From: CAG-791 sp963591995
Lineage (GTDB): Bacteria; Bacillota; Clostridia; Lachnospirales; Lachnospiraceae
Assembly: GCA_963591995.1 (NCBI GenBank)
Contig: CAVAUJ010000003.1
Span: 1-64,000 of the forward strand
Reading direction: 5' to 3'
DNA length: 64,000 nucleotides
Position 1 is the first letter of the stretch. Each line of letters starts with the position of its first letter. Below the pieces are notes generated by a model. The model made no database searches, was not told the origin of the DNA, and was given only the letters and a program-made list of their open reading frames with translations. Below, piece by piece: positions 25,508-33,799 of this stretch. Both the position numbers and the translations under genes were made by a program.

Positions 25508-25558
25508 TATGAGTTGAGACAAGGCATGAGCTAAGACAAGGCATGAACGGAGACAAGA
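25508..25558. repeat. Three tandem 17-bp repeats upstream of the glycyl radical enzyme
   Basis: ATGAGTTGAGACAAGGC (25508-25524), ATGAGCTAAGACAAGGC (25525-25541) and ATGAACGGAGACAAGAC (25542-25558) are head-to-tail without spacers. Units 1 and 2 differ at 2 positions. They lie between the regulator's stop codon and the palindrome, upstream of the candidate promoter, where an activator or repressor array could bind. Confidence 0.75.
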
Positions 25559-25592
25559 CGGAAACAACCTGCCTGTTCCGCCGGATACCGGT

Positions 25593-26144
25593 TTATTTAT
25601 ATCGCAGGATATTATGAAAGATGACATCCCGGGCGTCAGGATTGGCGTAGCAATGGTCCGCATTGCCGTTGAAGGAGAAGGCCTGCCCCTCCCGGAGGAG
25701 GAAAACCGCATCGTTTACCGTCATCTCCAGGGTGCCGGAAAGGACGATGATGTATTCCTTCTCCACGTTCGGATGCGGGATCGAGACGTGGCGGCTGCCG
25801 GGCTGCAGGACAATCTTGTAGTAGTCGAAGCCGGAGACGGGATCGAAGGGAAAAATATTATACAGATACATGCCGTCCTCGGCGGCCTGTATGGGCTCGA
25901 TGGCATCGATGTCAACAATCCTGGAGGCGGCATCCGAGCTCGCGATCAGGTGGGAGAGGGATACCTTGAAGCCGGTGGAAATTTTCCAGAGTGTGAGGAT
26001 GGTCGGAGCGGACTCTCCCCGCTCGATCTGCCCGAGCATGGCCTTTGACACGCCGGTGAGCCGGGAGGCAGTGTCAAGGCTCATATTCATTTCCTTTCGG
26101 ATGCTTTTGATCTTGGCTCCGATGTCTTTTGATATCCCGTCCAT
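25593..26144 (-). CDS. XRE-family regulator with C-terminal cupin domain
   Basis: The 183-residue protein has an N-terminal XRE helix-turn-helix (about 9-65; LTGVSKAMLGQIERGESAPT) and a C-terminal cupin (about 105-180; HPNVEKEYIIVLSGTLEMTV and REGQAFSFNGNADHCYANPD). XRE-cupin regulators sense small molecules in the cupin barrel. The start at 26144 removes a long shadow extension over the divergent gene; GGAGGGAT lies before it. It is upstream of and co-directional with the glycyl radical enzyme, so it is probably the local regulator. Confidence 0.9.
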   Translation of the reverse strand: MDGISKDIGAKIKSIRKEMNMSLDTASRLTGVSKAMLGQIERGESAPTILTLWKISTGFKVSLSHLIASSDAASRIVDIDAIEPIQAAEDGMYLYNIFPFDPVSGFDYYKIVLQPGSRHVSIPHPNVEKEYIIVLSGTLEMTVNDAVFLLREGQAFSFNGNADHCYANPDARDVIFHNILRYK

Positions 26145-26321
26145 GGTATCCCTCCGGATTGCGCAGAGCTGCAGATAATGTCGCCGGTCCTTCGTGCAGT
26201 GCGGCACGCAGACACCTCCAGAGTATAAATTTTTGGTACAATCGGCGTCAATGGTACGGGGAAATTGTGTATACTCTTTTAAGTTATGGGATTCAACGCG
26301 GGAAGAGGGAGGAGACATCCT

Positions 26322-29300
26322 ATGCGTGACAGGAATAAGAAGGGACCGGCAAAGCGTGCTGCGGCGTGGCTGCTGAGCGTGGGAGTGGCATTTACGGCGG
26401 TTCCGGTTCTGCCCGCCGGCAGCATTGCCGTGAGAGCGGAGGAGTCCGGAGAAAGCGGACGGGCCGTGGTGGTGTATCTGGATTCGCCGTCTCTGAGCGG
26501 GGCACCGGCGAAGGATGCGGATGCGCTGCGGACGATACTGGGCAGCACCAATGAGTTCGAGGAAAGCGGCGTTGAAATCTATAAGCTGCCGGAGGACAGC
26601 GATGACGATTACAAAAGCGCGCTTTGGGAGAAGATGGATGCGATCGCAGAGGAAACGGACGAGAACTCCTATACGGTCTTTTCCTACGTGGGGCACGGGA
26701 GCCAGGAAAAGGACGGGACGAGCTATCTGGCCGGCGGCGGCGCGAACAACATCACGGCGGCGGAGCTGCGCACACATCTTGACAAGCTGCAGGGAAAGGT
26801 GCTGGTGCTCCTTTCCTGCTGCTATGCCGGAGGAATGATCCTGCCGGCCTCCGAGGGTGCGGACGCGGAAGGCACGGCTGCGGTTTCCGCGGAGGAATTT
26901 GGAGAGGAGTTCCTGGAGGCGTTTGAAAATGCGGAGGTGCCCGCTGCGGCGGAGAACGCGCAGCCGCAATATTATTTCATCACGACCGGCAATCAGCTGG
27001 AGACCGGCTACTCCCACAGCGTCATCGGTACCGAGACCATCGCCGCCTTCGGCCACGCAATGGGATATGACCGGAACAACGACAATTATCATGTTTTCGC
27101 GGCGGATACGACAACGCTTCCGGGGACGGAGAGTCGGTCGGGCTATGCGGGCGACGGCAGAATCACCATGCAGGAGCTGGCGGATTATTATAAGAAGACC
27201 AACATGATCACATCCTCGCCGACCGTCTATCCCGAGGACAGCACGGAGGTGCTGTTCACCTATACGGAGGAGGCCGGCACGCCGGCCACCCTCTCCTGCA
27301 GCATTCCGCAGGAGAATATGAGCGTGGATGAGAAAGGTGTGATCAAATTCACCGCAACGGTGCAGAATCTGACCGATCATGACATAGAGGTGGGGACAGG
27401 GGTTTACGATCTGGGAAGTCGTACCTTTGCGCTCACAACGGCCAGTCGCGGCAAATATCCGAACGGAGAGTCGCTGGACGGCTATATTGAGGCGGATGGG
27501 ACGTACACTGTGGAAGCCGGAAGCACGGATACGGTGAATTATGAGTTTATCTGGGACGAGTTCCGTGACGGCGCCTCCAACGAAAAGGAGAATCCCTTCG
27601 CTCTGAAGATCTGGGACTGCACCGATACGGGGGAGCAGATCGGCACCTACCGGCTTCTGAGCTTTTACACAAGGCCGGAGGAGGCATCGCCGGATGCGAT
27701 CGATCCCGATGCGCTGTGCCTGCGCAAGCCTGCCCAGCTGACCGTGAACGAGGACAAGGAGGATGCGGAAGGGACCGGTACGGAGGAAGACGAAGAGGAT
27801 GCCGTCCCGGATGCCGTGACGAAGACCTCGAGCCGTCTGCCGGTGGAGATTGTATACGATACGCAGACGCAGAGTAAGAGCACCAACGCCGCGTGTACGC
27901 TCTCGCTCTATGCCTATGATCTCGGAACGCAGCTGCCGGACGGAATTCATGTGGAAAAGGACGAGGAAGGATATTCCGATGTTCTGAAGAAGGCGGGAGG
28001 CGAGGAAATATCCCTTTCGGACGATGCAAGGACGACGGTTTTCGAAAATGTGCGTCCCACGCACGACAGGATCGGAGATGTGGACCTGCGGGGGAGCGTT
28101 CACACCTATGTCTGGGATACCTCGGAGCTTTCGCTGCAGCATTATTATGCAGTGCGGGCCGTTTGCCACGATGATGCCACAGGAAAGGAGAAGAGCGTTT
28201 ACGCACTGATTCTGCGAACAGAGGCGAAGGATGCAGAGGAGTATCAGATTCCATTTGTGGAAATCTCGGATGATACCTGGGACTGGTTCCGCTACCGGGA
28301 CGGCTTCACGGTGGGCGAGAGCTGGAGCGACATCAAGGAGGAATATCGGACGGTCGTGGGGGTTGGAAAGGAACTGCAGGAGGCCCTGAACCGGTCGTCC
28401 ACCGGCCTGTATTCGTTCGATGTCATGGGCTGGGAGGTCCTGGACGAATCGGGCGAATGGCGGAGTGTGGAGGACACGGAGATGTTCAAGGCCGGAGGAA
28501 CCTATCGGTGCGTGATCGAGGTAACGGTAGGGGACGGCTGTAACGCGGTCTTTACAAAGGAGACCAAGGTCCGGACAGATCGTCACGAGCTGGAACAGTT
28601 TGCGGTGATCAACAGCAGGAAGCTGGATCTTCAGGTTGTGCATAAGGTCCCGGATGCGAGCGCACTTGCGGGCATGACATTGGAAATGTACCGCGCGGAT
28701 GCGGTCGATGAGCGCATTGCAGCGGACAACGAGTCGCTTCATCCCGGCGATAAGGTCATTCTGGTGCCCGGGGAGGACTGCCGCTTCAACCTTTGGGAGG
28801 GACTCGAGAAGACCGGGGAGTCCGTGAAAAAGGACGGCGTGTGGTACGATGTTTATAAGGTTTCGGATTTTCAGAAGGGAACGAATTCGGCGACGCTGGG
28901 CGTAAGAGTCTGGAAGAGTTCGGATGACAATTGCGGCTGCACGGAGGTGCTGTATCGATGGACGGCGCATCTGAACGCGGAAGGCGGGGACGACGGAGGC
29001 AAGGTTTCTCCGGGCGGGGGCGACGGAGCCGCAGGAGGTGCCGATGCGAAGGATGAGAGTACTTCGGCGAGCGCGCAGGCGGCAGGAGCGGCAGAGACTG
29101 CCGGTGGGCAGGCGAATGTGACATCGCCGGCGGTGTCTGCGGAGAGCGGAGAAGAAGTGCAGAAGGCTGCGGCCGGTACCGATGCGGCGGGAGAAATGCG
29201 TGCGGCAGATCCTGCGTCAAGAGCCGCGGCGGCGACCGGTGACCGCGCAAGACCCGGGCTGTGGCTCCTTCTGGGGCTCTCCTCCGGCGTATGCGGGGTG

Positions 29301-29336
29301 ATCGCAGCCGTTTGCCGGAAGAGAAAAAAGCAGTGA
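26322..29336 (+). CDS. Secreted caspase-like (clan CD) protein with C-terminal membrane anchor
   Basis: The 1004-residue protein has a signal peptide (basic start, core WLLSVGVAFTAVPVL, likely cleavage near VRA-EE at 39). A caspase/C14-like fold follows with His125 in YVGHGSQ and Cys167 in VLVLLSCCYAGG, the usual His-Gly and Cys-x-Gly-Gly positions. Several beta-rich segments follow (about 330-880), then a Gly/Ala/Ser-rich stretch (about 885-965), and a C-terminal hydrophobic helix with a RKRKKQ tail preceded by TGD. It probably sits on the cell surface. The start at 26322 is chosen over an in-frame start at 26286 because GGGAGGAG precedes it. The substrate is unknown. Confidence 0.7.
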   Translation: MRDRNKKGPAKRAAAWLLSVGVAFTAVPVLPAGSIAVRAEESGESGRAVVVYLDSPSLSGAPAKDADALRTILGSTNEFEESGVEIYKLPEDSDDDYKSALWEKMDAIAEETDENSYTVFSYVGHGSQEKDGTSYLAGGGANNITAAELRTHLDKLQGKVLVLLSCCYAGGMILPASEGADAEGTAAVSAEEFGEEFLEAFENAEVPAAAENAQPQYYFITTGNQLETGYSHSVIGTETIAAFGHAMGYDRNNDNYHVFAADTTTLPGTESRSGYAGDGRITMQELADYYKKTNMITSSPTVYPEDSTEVLFTYTEEAGTPATLSCSIPQENMSVDEKGVIKFTATVQNLTDHDIEVGTGVYDLGSRTFALTTASRGKYPNGESLDGYIEADGTYTVEAGSTDTVNYEFIWDEFRDGASNEKENPFALKIWDCTDTGEQIGTYRLLSFYTRPEEASPDAIDPDALCLRKPAQLTVNEDKEDAEGTGTEEDEEDAVPDAVTKTSSRLPVEIVYDTQTQSKSTNAACTLSLYAYDLGTQLPDGIHVEKDEEGYSDVLKKAGGEEISLSDDARTTVFENVRPTHDRIGDVDLRGSVHTYVWDTSELSLQHYYAVRAVCHDDATGKEKSVYALILRTEAKDAEEYQIPFVEISDDTWDWFRYRDGFTVGESWSDIKEEYRTVVGVGKELQEALNRSSTGLYSFDVMGWEVLDESGEWRSVEDTEMFKAGGTYRCVIEVTVGDGCNAVFTKETKVRTDRHELEQFAVINSRKLDLQVVHKVPDASALAGMTLEMYRADAVDERIAADNESLHPGDKVILVPGEDCRFNLWEGLEKTGESVKKDGVWYDVYKVSDFQKGTNSATLGVRVWKSSDDNCGCTEVLYRWTAHLNAEGGDDGGKVSPGGGDGAAGGADAKDESTSASAQAAGAAETAGGQANVTSPAVSAESGEEVQKAAAGTDAAGEMRAADPASRAAAATGDRARPGLWLLLGLSSGVCGVIAAVCRKRKKQ

Positions 29337-29345
29337 GGACATCCT

Positions 29346-30590
29346 ATGCGGATCCTGATGGTGAATAAATTCCTCTATCCCAACGGGGGATCGGAGACAT
29401 ATCTTTTCAAGACGGGCGCACAGCTTGCGGCCATGGGGCACGAGGTGCAATATTTCGGCATGGAGCATGAGGGGCGCATCGTGGGCAATGCGGCGGAGAT
29501 TTACACGGCTCCCATGGACTTCCATGGGGGCTCGAAGCCGGCAAAGCTCGCGTACCCGTTTCAGATCCTGTATTCGGCGGAGGCCAAAAGAGACATCCAG
29601 AGGGTGCTGGAGCGCTTTCCTGCGGATGTCGTACATCTCAACAACATCAATTTTCAGCTGACGCCGTCCATCATCGACGGCGTGCGGGAGTTCGATCCGA
29701 ACATCCGGATCGTATATACGGCGCACGATGCGCAATGGGTTTGTCCGAACCATCTGCTGCGCATTCCCTCCACGGGGGAGGTGTGCACCCGCTGCATTGA
29801 CGGGGCCGTCGGTCATTGCGTACGGAATCGCTGCATTCACAATTCTGCCTTCCGTTCACTTCTGGGTGCGATGGAGGCCCGGCTGTATCGGAGGAGGAAA
29901 ACCTATGAGCAGGTGGATCGGATTGTCTGCCCGTCGGACTTTCTGAACGGCATTCTGTCGCACAATCCGCAGCTGCGGGGGCGTACGGTGACGCTGCACA
30001 ATTTTGTGGACAGGAGCCCGGAGCCGGAGGAAATGCGGCAAGCGGAAGGCAGCAGGACGATTCCCGGGCGGTATGTCCTGTATTTTGGAAGATATACCAT
30101 GGAAAAGGGAGTGGGGACCCTGCTGGAGGCGGCAGGAGCGCTGCCGCAGATCCGCTTTGTTTTCGCCGGGAAGGGGGAGCTGGCGGATCGGATCCGCGAG
30201 CTGCCGAATGCGCTGGAGATCGGCTTTCTCGAGGGAGCGGCCCTGCGGGAGGTGATCCGGGGCGCCGCCTTCGTGGTATTCCCGTCGGAGTGGTATGAGA
30301 ACGGGCCCTTTGTGGTCATCGAATCCATCATGAACGGGACACCGATTCTGGCATCCAATCTTGGCGGAACGCCGGAGATGATCGCAGAGGGGGAAACCGG
30401 GGAGCTTTTTGCTGCGGGCGACCAAAAGGAGCTGCAGGAGAAAATTGCCCGTCTTTATCAGGATGAGAGCCGACTGGAAGCCTATCGGCGCGGCTGCGCA
30501 GCCACGGCAAGGGGGGAAGGGCGTGTGCATTTTGATTCCCTGGAGGAGTATTGCAGCCGGCTGGTGCAGGAGGTCTATCAAAGAACATGA
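29346..30590 (+). CDS. GT4-family glycosyltransferase
   Basis: The 414-residue GT-B enzyme opens MRILMVNKFLYPNGGSETYL, has VVHLNNINFQLTPSII in the N-domain, and the C-domain nucleotide-sugar site (YFGRYTMEKGVGTLLEA; EWYENGPFVVIESIMNGTPI with the E-x7-E pattern). A Cys-rich insert (CTRCIDGAVGHCVRNRCIHN, about 147-166) is notable and occurs in a subgroup of GT4 enzymes. It likely adds a sugar to a cell-surface glycan. It starts 10 nt after the caspase-like gene, so both may be co-expressed. Confidence 0.88.
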   Translation: MRILMVNKFLYPNGGSETYLFKTGAQLAAMGHEVQYFGMEHEGRIVGNAAEIYTAPMDFHGGSKPAKLAYPFQILYSAEAKRDIQRVLERFPADVVHLNNINFQLTPSIIDGVREFDPNIRIVYTAHDAQWVCPNHLLRIPSTGEVCTRCIDGAVGHCVRNRCIHNSAFRSLLGAMEARLYRRRKTYEQVDRIVCPSDFLNGILSHNPQLRGRTVTLHNFVDRSPEPEEMRQAEGSRTIPGRYVLYFGRYTMEKGVGTLLEAAGALPQIRFVFAGKGELADRIRELPNALEIGFLEGAALREVIRGAAFVVFPSEWYENGPFVVIESIMNGTPILASNLGGTPEMIAEGETGELFAAGDQKELQEKIARLYQDESRLEAYRRGCAATARGEGRVHFDSLEEYCSRLVQEVYQRT

Positions 30591-31315
30591 GCCACAGCGA
30601 GGATTTTGGAAGAAAGCATAACGGTACGGCGGCTGCGGCCCTTGGCAGAGCCTTTCCGCAGACCATTCCGGTTCTGACGGGCTATGTTTTCCTGGGGATC
30701 ACCTACGGAATCCTGATGGTGACCAGCGGGTTTCCCATCCTGTATCCCATATTGACGGCGTTCGTTGTCTACACGGGTTCCATGGAATTCCTGCTGGTGT
30801 CCATTCTGATGTCCTCCTTTCAGCCGCTGGCCTGCTTTGTGACGGCGCTCATGGTCGGAGCGAGGCACCTGTTCTACGGAATTTCCATGCTGGACCGCTA
30901 TAAGGGGACCGGCTGGAAGAAGCTGTATCTGATCTATGCGACAACGGATGAGACCTTTGCCGTGAATTATTCGGTGGCGGTTCCGGAGGGCATCGACCGG
31001 GGCTGGTTTTATTTCTGGGTTTCGCTTCTGGACCAGGCTTACTGGATCGCGGGAACGGCATTGGGGGCGGTCTTCGGCTCGCAGCTTACCTTCAATACAA
31101 GAGGACTGGATTTTGTCATGACGGCAATGTTCGTCACCATCTTCATGAATCAATGGCTGAAGGATACCTGGAAGGGACATGCAAGCGCCGGAATCGGCAT
31201 TGCAGGGTCCCTTGTGTGGCTGTGGATTCTGGGTCCGGACGGCTTCATCGTGCCGGCCATGCTGACCATTCTCGCGGCGCTGGCGCTGCTGCGGCCGCTG
31301 TTGGGGAAGGATTGA
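30587..31315 (+). CDS. azlC: AzlC-family branched-chain amino acid exporter subunit
   Basis: The 242-residue membrane protein has the AzlC signatures GYVFLGITYGILMVTSGFPI, TAFVVYTGSMEFLLVSILMS, VGARHLFYGISMLDRY, and ATTDETFAVNY. AzlC normally pairs with the small AzlD protein to export branched-chain amino acids. No azlD follows; the next gene is a PHP protein after 72 nt. The ATG at 30587 overlaps the glycosyltransferase stop (ATGA), which suggests coupled translation. Confidence 0.85.
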   Translation: MSHSEDFGRKHNGTAAAALGRAFPQTIPVLTGYVFLGITYGILMVTSGFPILYPILTAFVVYTGSMEFLLVSILMSSFQPLACFVTALMVGARHLFYGISMLDRYKGTGWKKLYLIYATTDETFAVNYSVAVPEGIDRGWFYFWVSLLDQAYWIAGTALGAVFGSQLTFNTRGLDFVMTAMFVTIFMNQWLKDTWKGHASAGIGIAGSLVWLWILGPDGFIVPAMLTILAALALLRPLLGKD

Positions 31316-31387
31316 TGGAATGTAGTACAATGAGGACATCGGGCCGAAGCAGCAGATCGGCCAAGGGAGCTGCAGAAGGGAGCGAAT

Positions 31388-32377
31388 ATGTATCAATCGG
31401 TATTCGAGGACAGGGGGAACTGGTATAAGGGAAATCTTCACATGCACACGACCCGTTCGGACGGACATGTGAGCCCGCGGGAGGCCGTGGAGATCTACCG
31501 CAGGAACGGATATGACTTCGTTGCATTGACGGATCACAGAAGACCGTCGGTGACGCTGGAGCCGGGGGAGCGCGGGCATGTGGATGCGCTGCCCGCGGGC
31601 GCAGAGACGGGAGACGACGGCTGCCTCGTGGAGGCGGGGAACCTGCTGGTCCTCTCCGGTGTGGAATGGGATACCGGCGGCGGCAACACCCGGCGAAGCG
31701 GCGATGTTGCGACCTATCATATTGTGGGAATCGGAATGACGGAATGCCGCGGCATCTGCTATGAGGGAAATCCGCACCCGAAGCCGCAGGAGATTGTAAA
31801 TACCATCCGGGCGGACGGCGGCCTTGCGATTCTGGCACACCCTGCCTGGTCGGTGATGGATCCGGGCGGCATTGCGCAGCTGGAGGGCATCGCGGCGGCG
31901 GAAATCTACAATTCCGTATCGGACGTTCCGTATACCGGAGCGCGGGCCGAATCCTCGGCCTGGTTCGACATCTGGGGAACCCATTACGGGAAGCTGGTCC
32001 CGGCGGTGGCCTCGGACGATGCGCACAGCTATGAGGGGGACGCGTGCTATGCTTACACGATGGTAAATGCCGCGGAGCTCTCCCGCGACGGAATCCTTGA
32101 TGCGCTGCAGGCTGGGAATTTCTATGCGACACAGCGCCCTGTGCTCTATGATATGGCAGTGGACAGGGAAAAGGGCACGGTGCATATGGAATTCTCAAAG
32201 GATGTGATGACGGTGGTTTTCTACAGCAATCACATCTGGACCGAGGGGCGGGTCGCCCAGGTGAAGGGCGGAAAGGCGGACTATCGTCTGGAGCCGGGAG
32301 AGTTCTTCCTTCGCGCCGAGATGATTACCCGGGACGGAAGAAAGGCATGGACCTCACCGGTTCCCGTGGTGGACTGA
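31388..32377 (+). CDS. PHP-domain metal-dependent phosphoesterase
   Basis: The 329-residue protein has the PHP metal motifs: NLHMHTTRSDG (about 16-26), ALTDHR, HPAWSV, and the late SDDAHSYEG. Such proteins hydrolyse phosphate esters with two or three metals. The C-terminal 90 residues form a beta-sandwich-like add-on. The closest known role (histidinol phosphatase or nucleic-acid phosphoesterase) cannot be fixed. RBS GAAGGGAG precedes the ATG. Confidence 0.85.
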   Translation: MYQSVFEDRGNWYKGNLHMHTTRSDGHVSPREAVEIYRRNGYDFVALTDHRRPSVTLEPGERGHVDALPAGAETGDDGCLVEAGNLLVLSGVEWDTGGGNTRRSGDVATYHIVGIGMTECRGICYEGNPHPKPQEIVNTIRADGGLAILAHPAWSVMDPGGIAQLEGIAAAEIYNSVSDVPYTGARAESSAWFDIWGTHYGKLVPAVASDDAHSYEGDACYAYTMVNAAELSRDGILDALQAGNFYATQRPVLYDMAVDREKGTVHMEFSKDVMTVVFYSNHIWTEGRVAQVKGGKADYRLEPGEFFLRAEMITRDGRKAWTSPVPVVD

Positions 32378-32382
32378 AAAAT

Positions 32383-33282
32383 ATGATCGTAGCACAGTAT
32401 TTTGATTATTTCGTTATTTTCAGCTTCTTCGGCTGGGTCTATGAGTGCATTTATTGCACGATCCGGGAGAAGCATTGGCAGAACCGCGGATTTCTCTTCG
32501 GTCCGATCTGTCCGATTTACGGGAGCGGGGTTGTGGCAGCGCTGACGGTCTTCCGGCTGCTCCCTTTGCCGGCAGGAGGCGCCGAATATCCGGTGTGGAT
32601 GATCTTTCTCATCTGCGCGGCGGGGAGCGCGGTCATGGAATACGGAACCTCATTGGTTCTGGAGCATTATTTTCATGCGGTGTGGTGGGATTATTCCGAG
32701 ATGCCGCTGAATCTCCACGGCAGGATCTGCCTGCCGGCGAGCTGCGGCTTCGGCGCAGCGGGGATCCTGGTGGTGAAGTTCGTCATGCCGTTTCTGGAAA
32801 GGCTTCCCTCCGACGCGCATCCGCTGGAGAATGAGATATTGAGCCTTGTCTTCGCGGGAATTCTGGGCATGGATCTGGCACTTACGGTTGCCAGTCTGAC
32901 GCGGATCGTGGAGCGTCTGGACGATATGGAGCAGGGGTTCAATCTCCGGATGGAGGCGGGATACCGGACCGTGCAGCAGGGGCCTGCCGCGATGGGAGAG
33001 GCGGCAAAGGCGGCCGCCATCAGCGCAGGAGAGACGGCAGTGCTGGCCGCGATGCTGGCAACGGATTCCGCCAAAACGGCTGCGGGCAAATCCGGGCAGG
33101 AGGTGTATGAGAGAATGCAGCGGATGCTGGAGGGCCTCAACCCGCGCGATCGCTACCACCTTGGCAGCATCCGGGCCATTCACCCGCACGGGAAGGAATC
33201 CTTTGACGCAGAGAGGCTGCAGGCGGCCTTCCGCTATGTGCAGGAGAGCGCGCGCAAACGCAGAACAAAGAAAAGGAAATGA
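32383..33282 (+). CDS. CmpB-like (PF06541, ABC transporter type IV) membrane protein
   Basis: The 299-residue protein has about six membrane segments with the family's opening FVIFSFFGWVYECIYCTIRE and NRGFLFGPICPIYGSGVV, then YFHAVWWDYS. A long soluble helical C-tail follows (about 195-299). The family is annotated as a putative ABC permease but the function is not established. The ATG at 32383 lies 5 nt after the PHP stop. The Ala-rich C-tail is longer than in many relatives. Confidence 0.75.
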   Translation: MIVAQYFDYFVIFSFFGWVYECIYCTIREKHWQNRGFLFGPICPIYGSGVVAALTVFRLLPLPAGGAEYPVWMIFLICAAGSAVMEYGTSLVLEHYFHAVWWDYSEMPLNLHGRICLPASCGFGAAGILVVKFVMPFLERLPSDAHPLENEILSLVFAGILGMDLALTVASLTRIVERLDDMEQGFNLRMEAGYRTVQQGPAAMGEAAKAAAISAGETAVLAAMLATDSAKTAAGKSGQEVYERMQRMLEGLNPRDRYHLGSIRAIHPHGKESFDAERLQAAFRYVQESARKRRTKKRK

Positions 33283-33316
33283 GCGCCGCCGGTGCAGGGG
33301 CGTGAAGAAGGACGGA

Positions 33317-33787
33317 ATGCGGTATATTTTTGAAGGAATGACAGCACAGGAGGAAAGGGAATTCCGGGAGCAGCTGGGGACCATGGCACAGGATCCCCGG
33401 TGTCTTCGGATGCGCAATTACATCCAGCACGGCAGGATTACAACCTATGAGCATTGCATGGATGTAGCCAGAACGGCCTTTCTGCTGAACCGGCGGCTTC
33501 ATATGCGGGCCAATGAGAAGCGCCTGGTGCGGGCTGCCTTTCTGCACGACTACTTCCTCTACGACTGGCACTCTCACGGGGACCATTTGCATGGCTACCA
33601 TCATCCGCACATCGCGGCCCGGAACGCATGCCGGGATTTCCGGCTGGATCCGGTGGAGGTACAGGCCATTGAAAGCCATATGTGGCCGTTGACGCTCTTC
33701 CATGCCCCGGCTTCGCGCATCGCGTGGATGGTTACGCTGGCGGATAAGCTCTGCTCCTCACAGGAGACGCTGTTCCGCAGAGGTTAA
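33317..33787 (+). CDS. HD-domain hydrolase
   Basis: The 156-residue protein has the HD metal residues: His46 (YEHCMDVART), His77-Asp78 (AAFLHDYFLYDWH), and a late Asp in VTLADKLC. HD proteins hydrolyse phosphomonoesters or phosphodiesters, often nucleotides. The ATG at 33317 has GAAGGA in front; an in-frame GTG at 33302 would add 5 residues. It lies 34 nt after the CmpB-like gene and 12 nt before the ligase gene, so it is in the same operon. Confidence 0.8.
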   Translation: MRYIFEGMTAQEEREFREQLGTMAQDPRCLRMRNYIQHGRITTYEHCMDVARTAFLLNRRLHMRANEKRLVRAAFLHDYFLYDWHSHGDHLHGYHHPHIAARNACRDFRLDPVEVQAIESHMWPLTLFHAPASRIAWMVTLADKLCSSQETLFRRG

Positions 33788-33799
33788 AAGGAGATAAAG

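Noticed and set aside
25508..25558. Possible CRISPR array
   Set aside because: The 17-bp repeats are head-to-tail with no spacers, number only three, and no cas gene is present.
25593..28970. Minus-strand open frame of 1125 residues
   Set aside because: Only its last 183 codons (XRE-cupin) look like a protein. The rest is the antisense shadow of the caspase-like gene, rich in Arg, His and Pro.
26322..29336. Caspase-like defence (abortive infection) system
   Set aside because: The protein has a signal peptide and C-terminal membrane anchor and no gasdermin, NTPase or sensor neighbour, so an intracellular defence effector is unlikely.
33107..33316. Longer start for the HD-domain protein
   Set aside because: The extension lies inside the preceding membrane-protein gene in another frame and has Arg/Cys-rich shadow composition; the ATG at 33317 has a good RBS.
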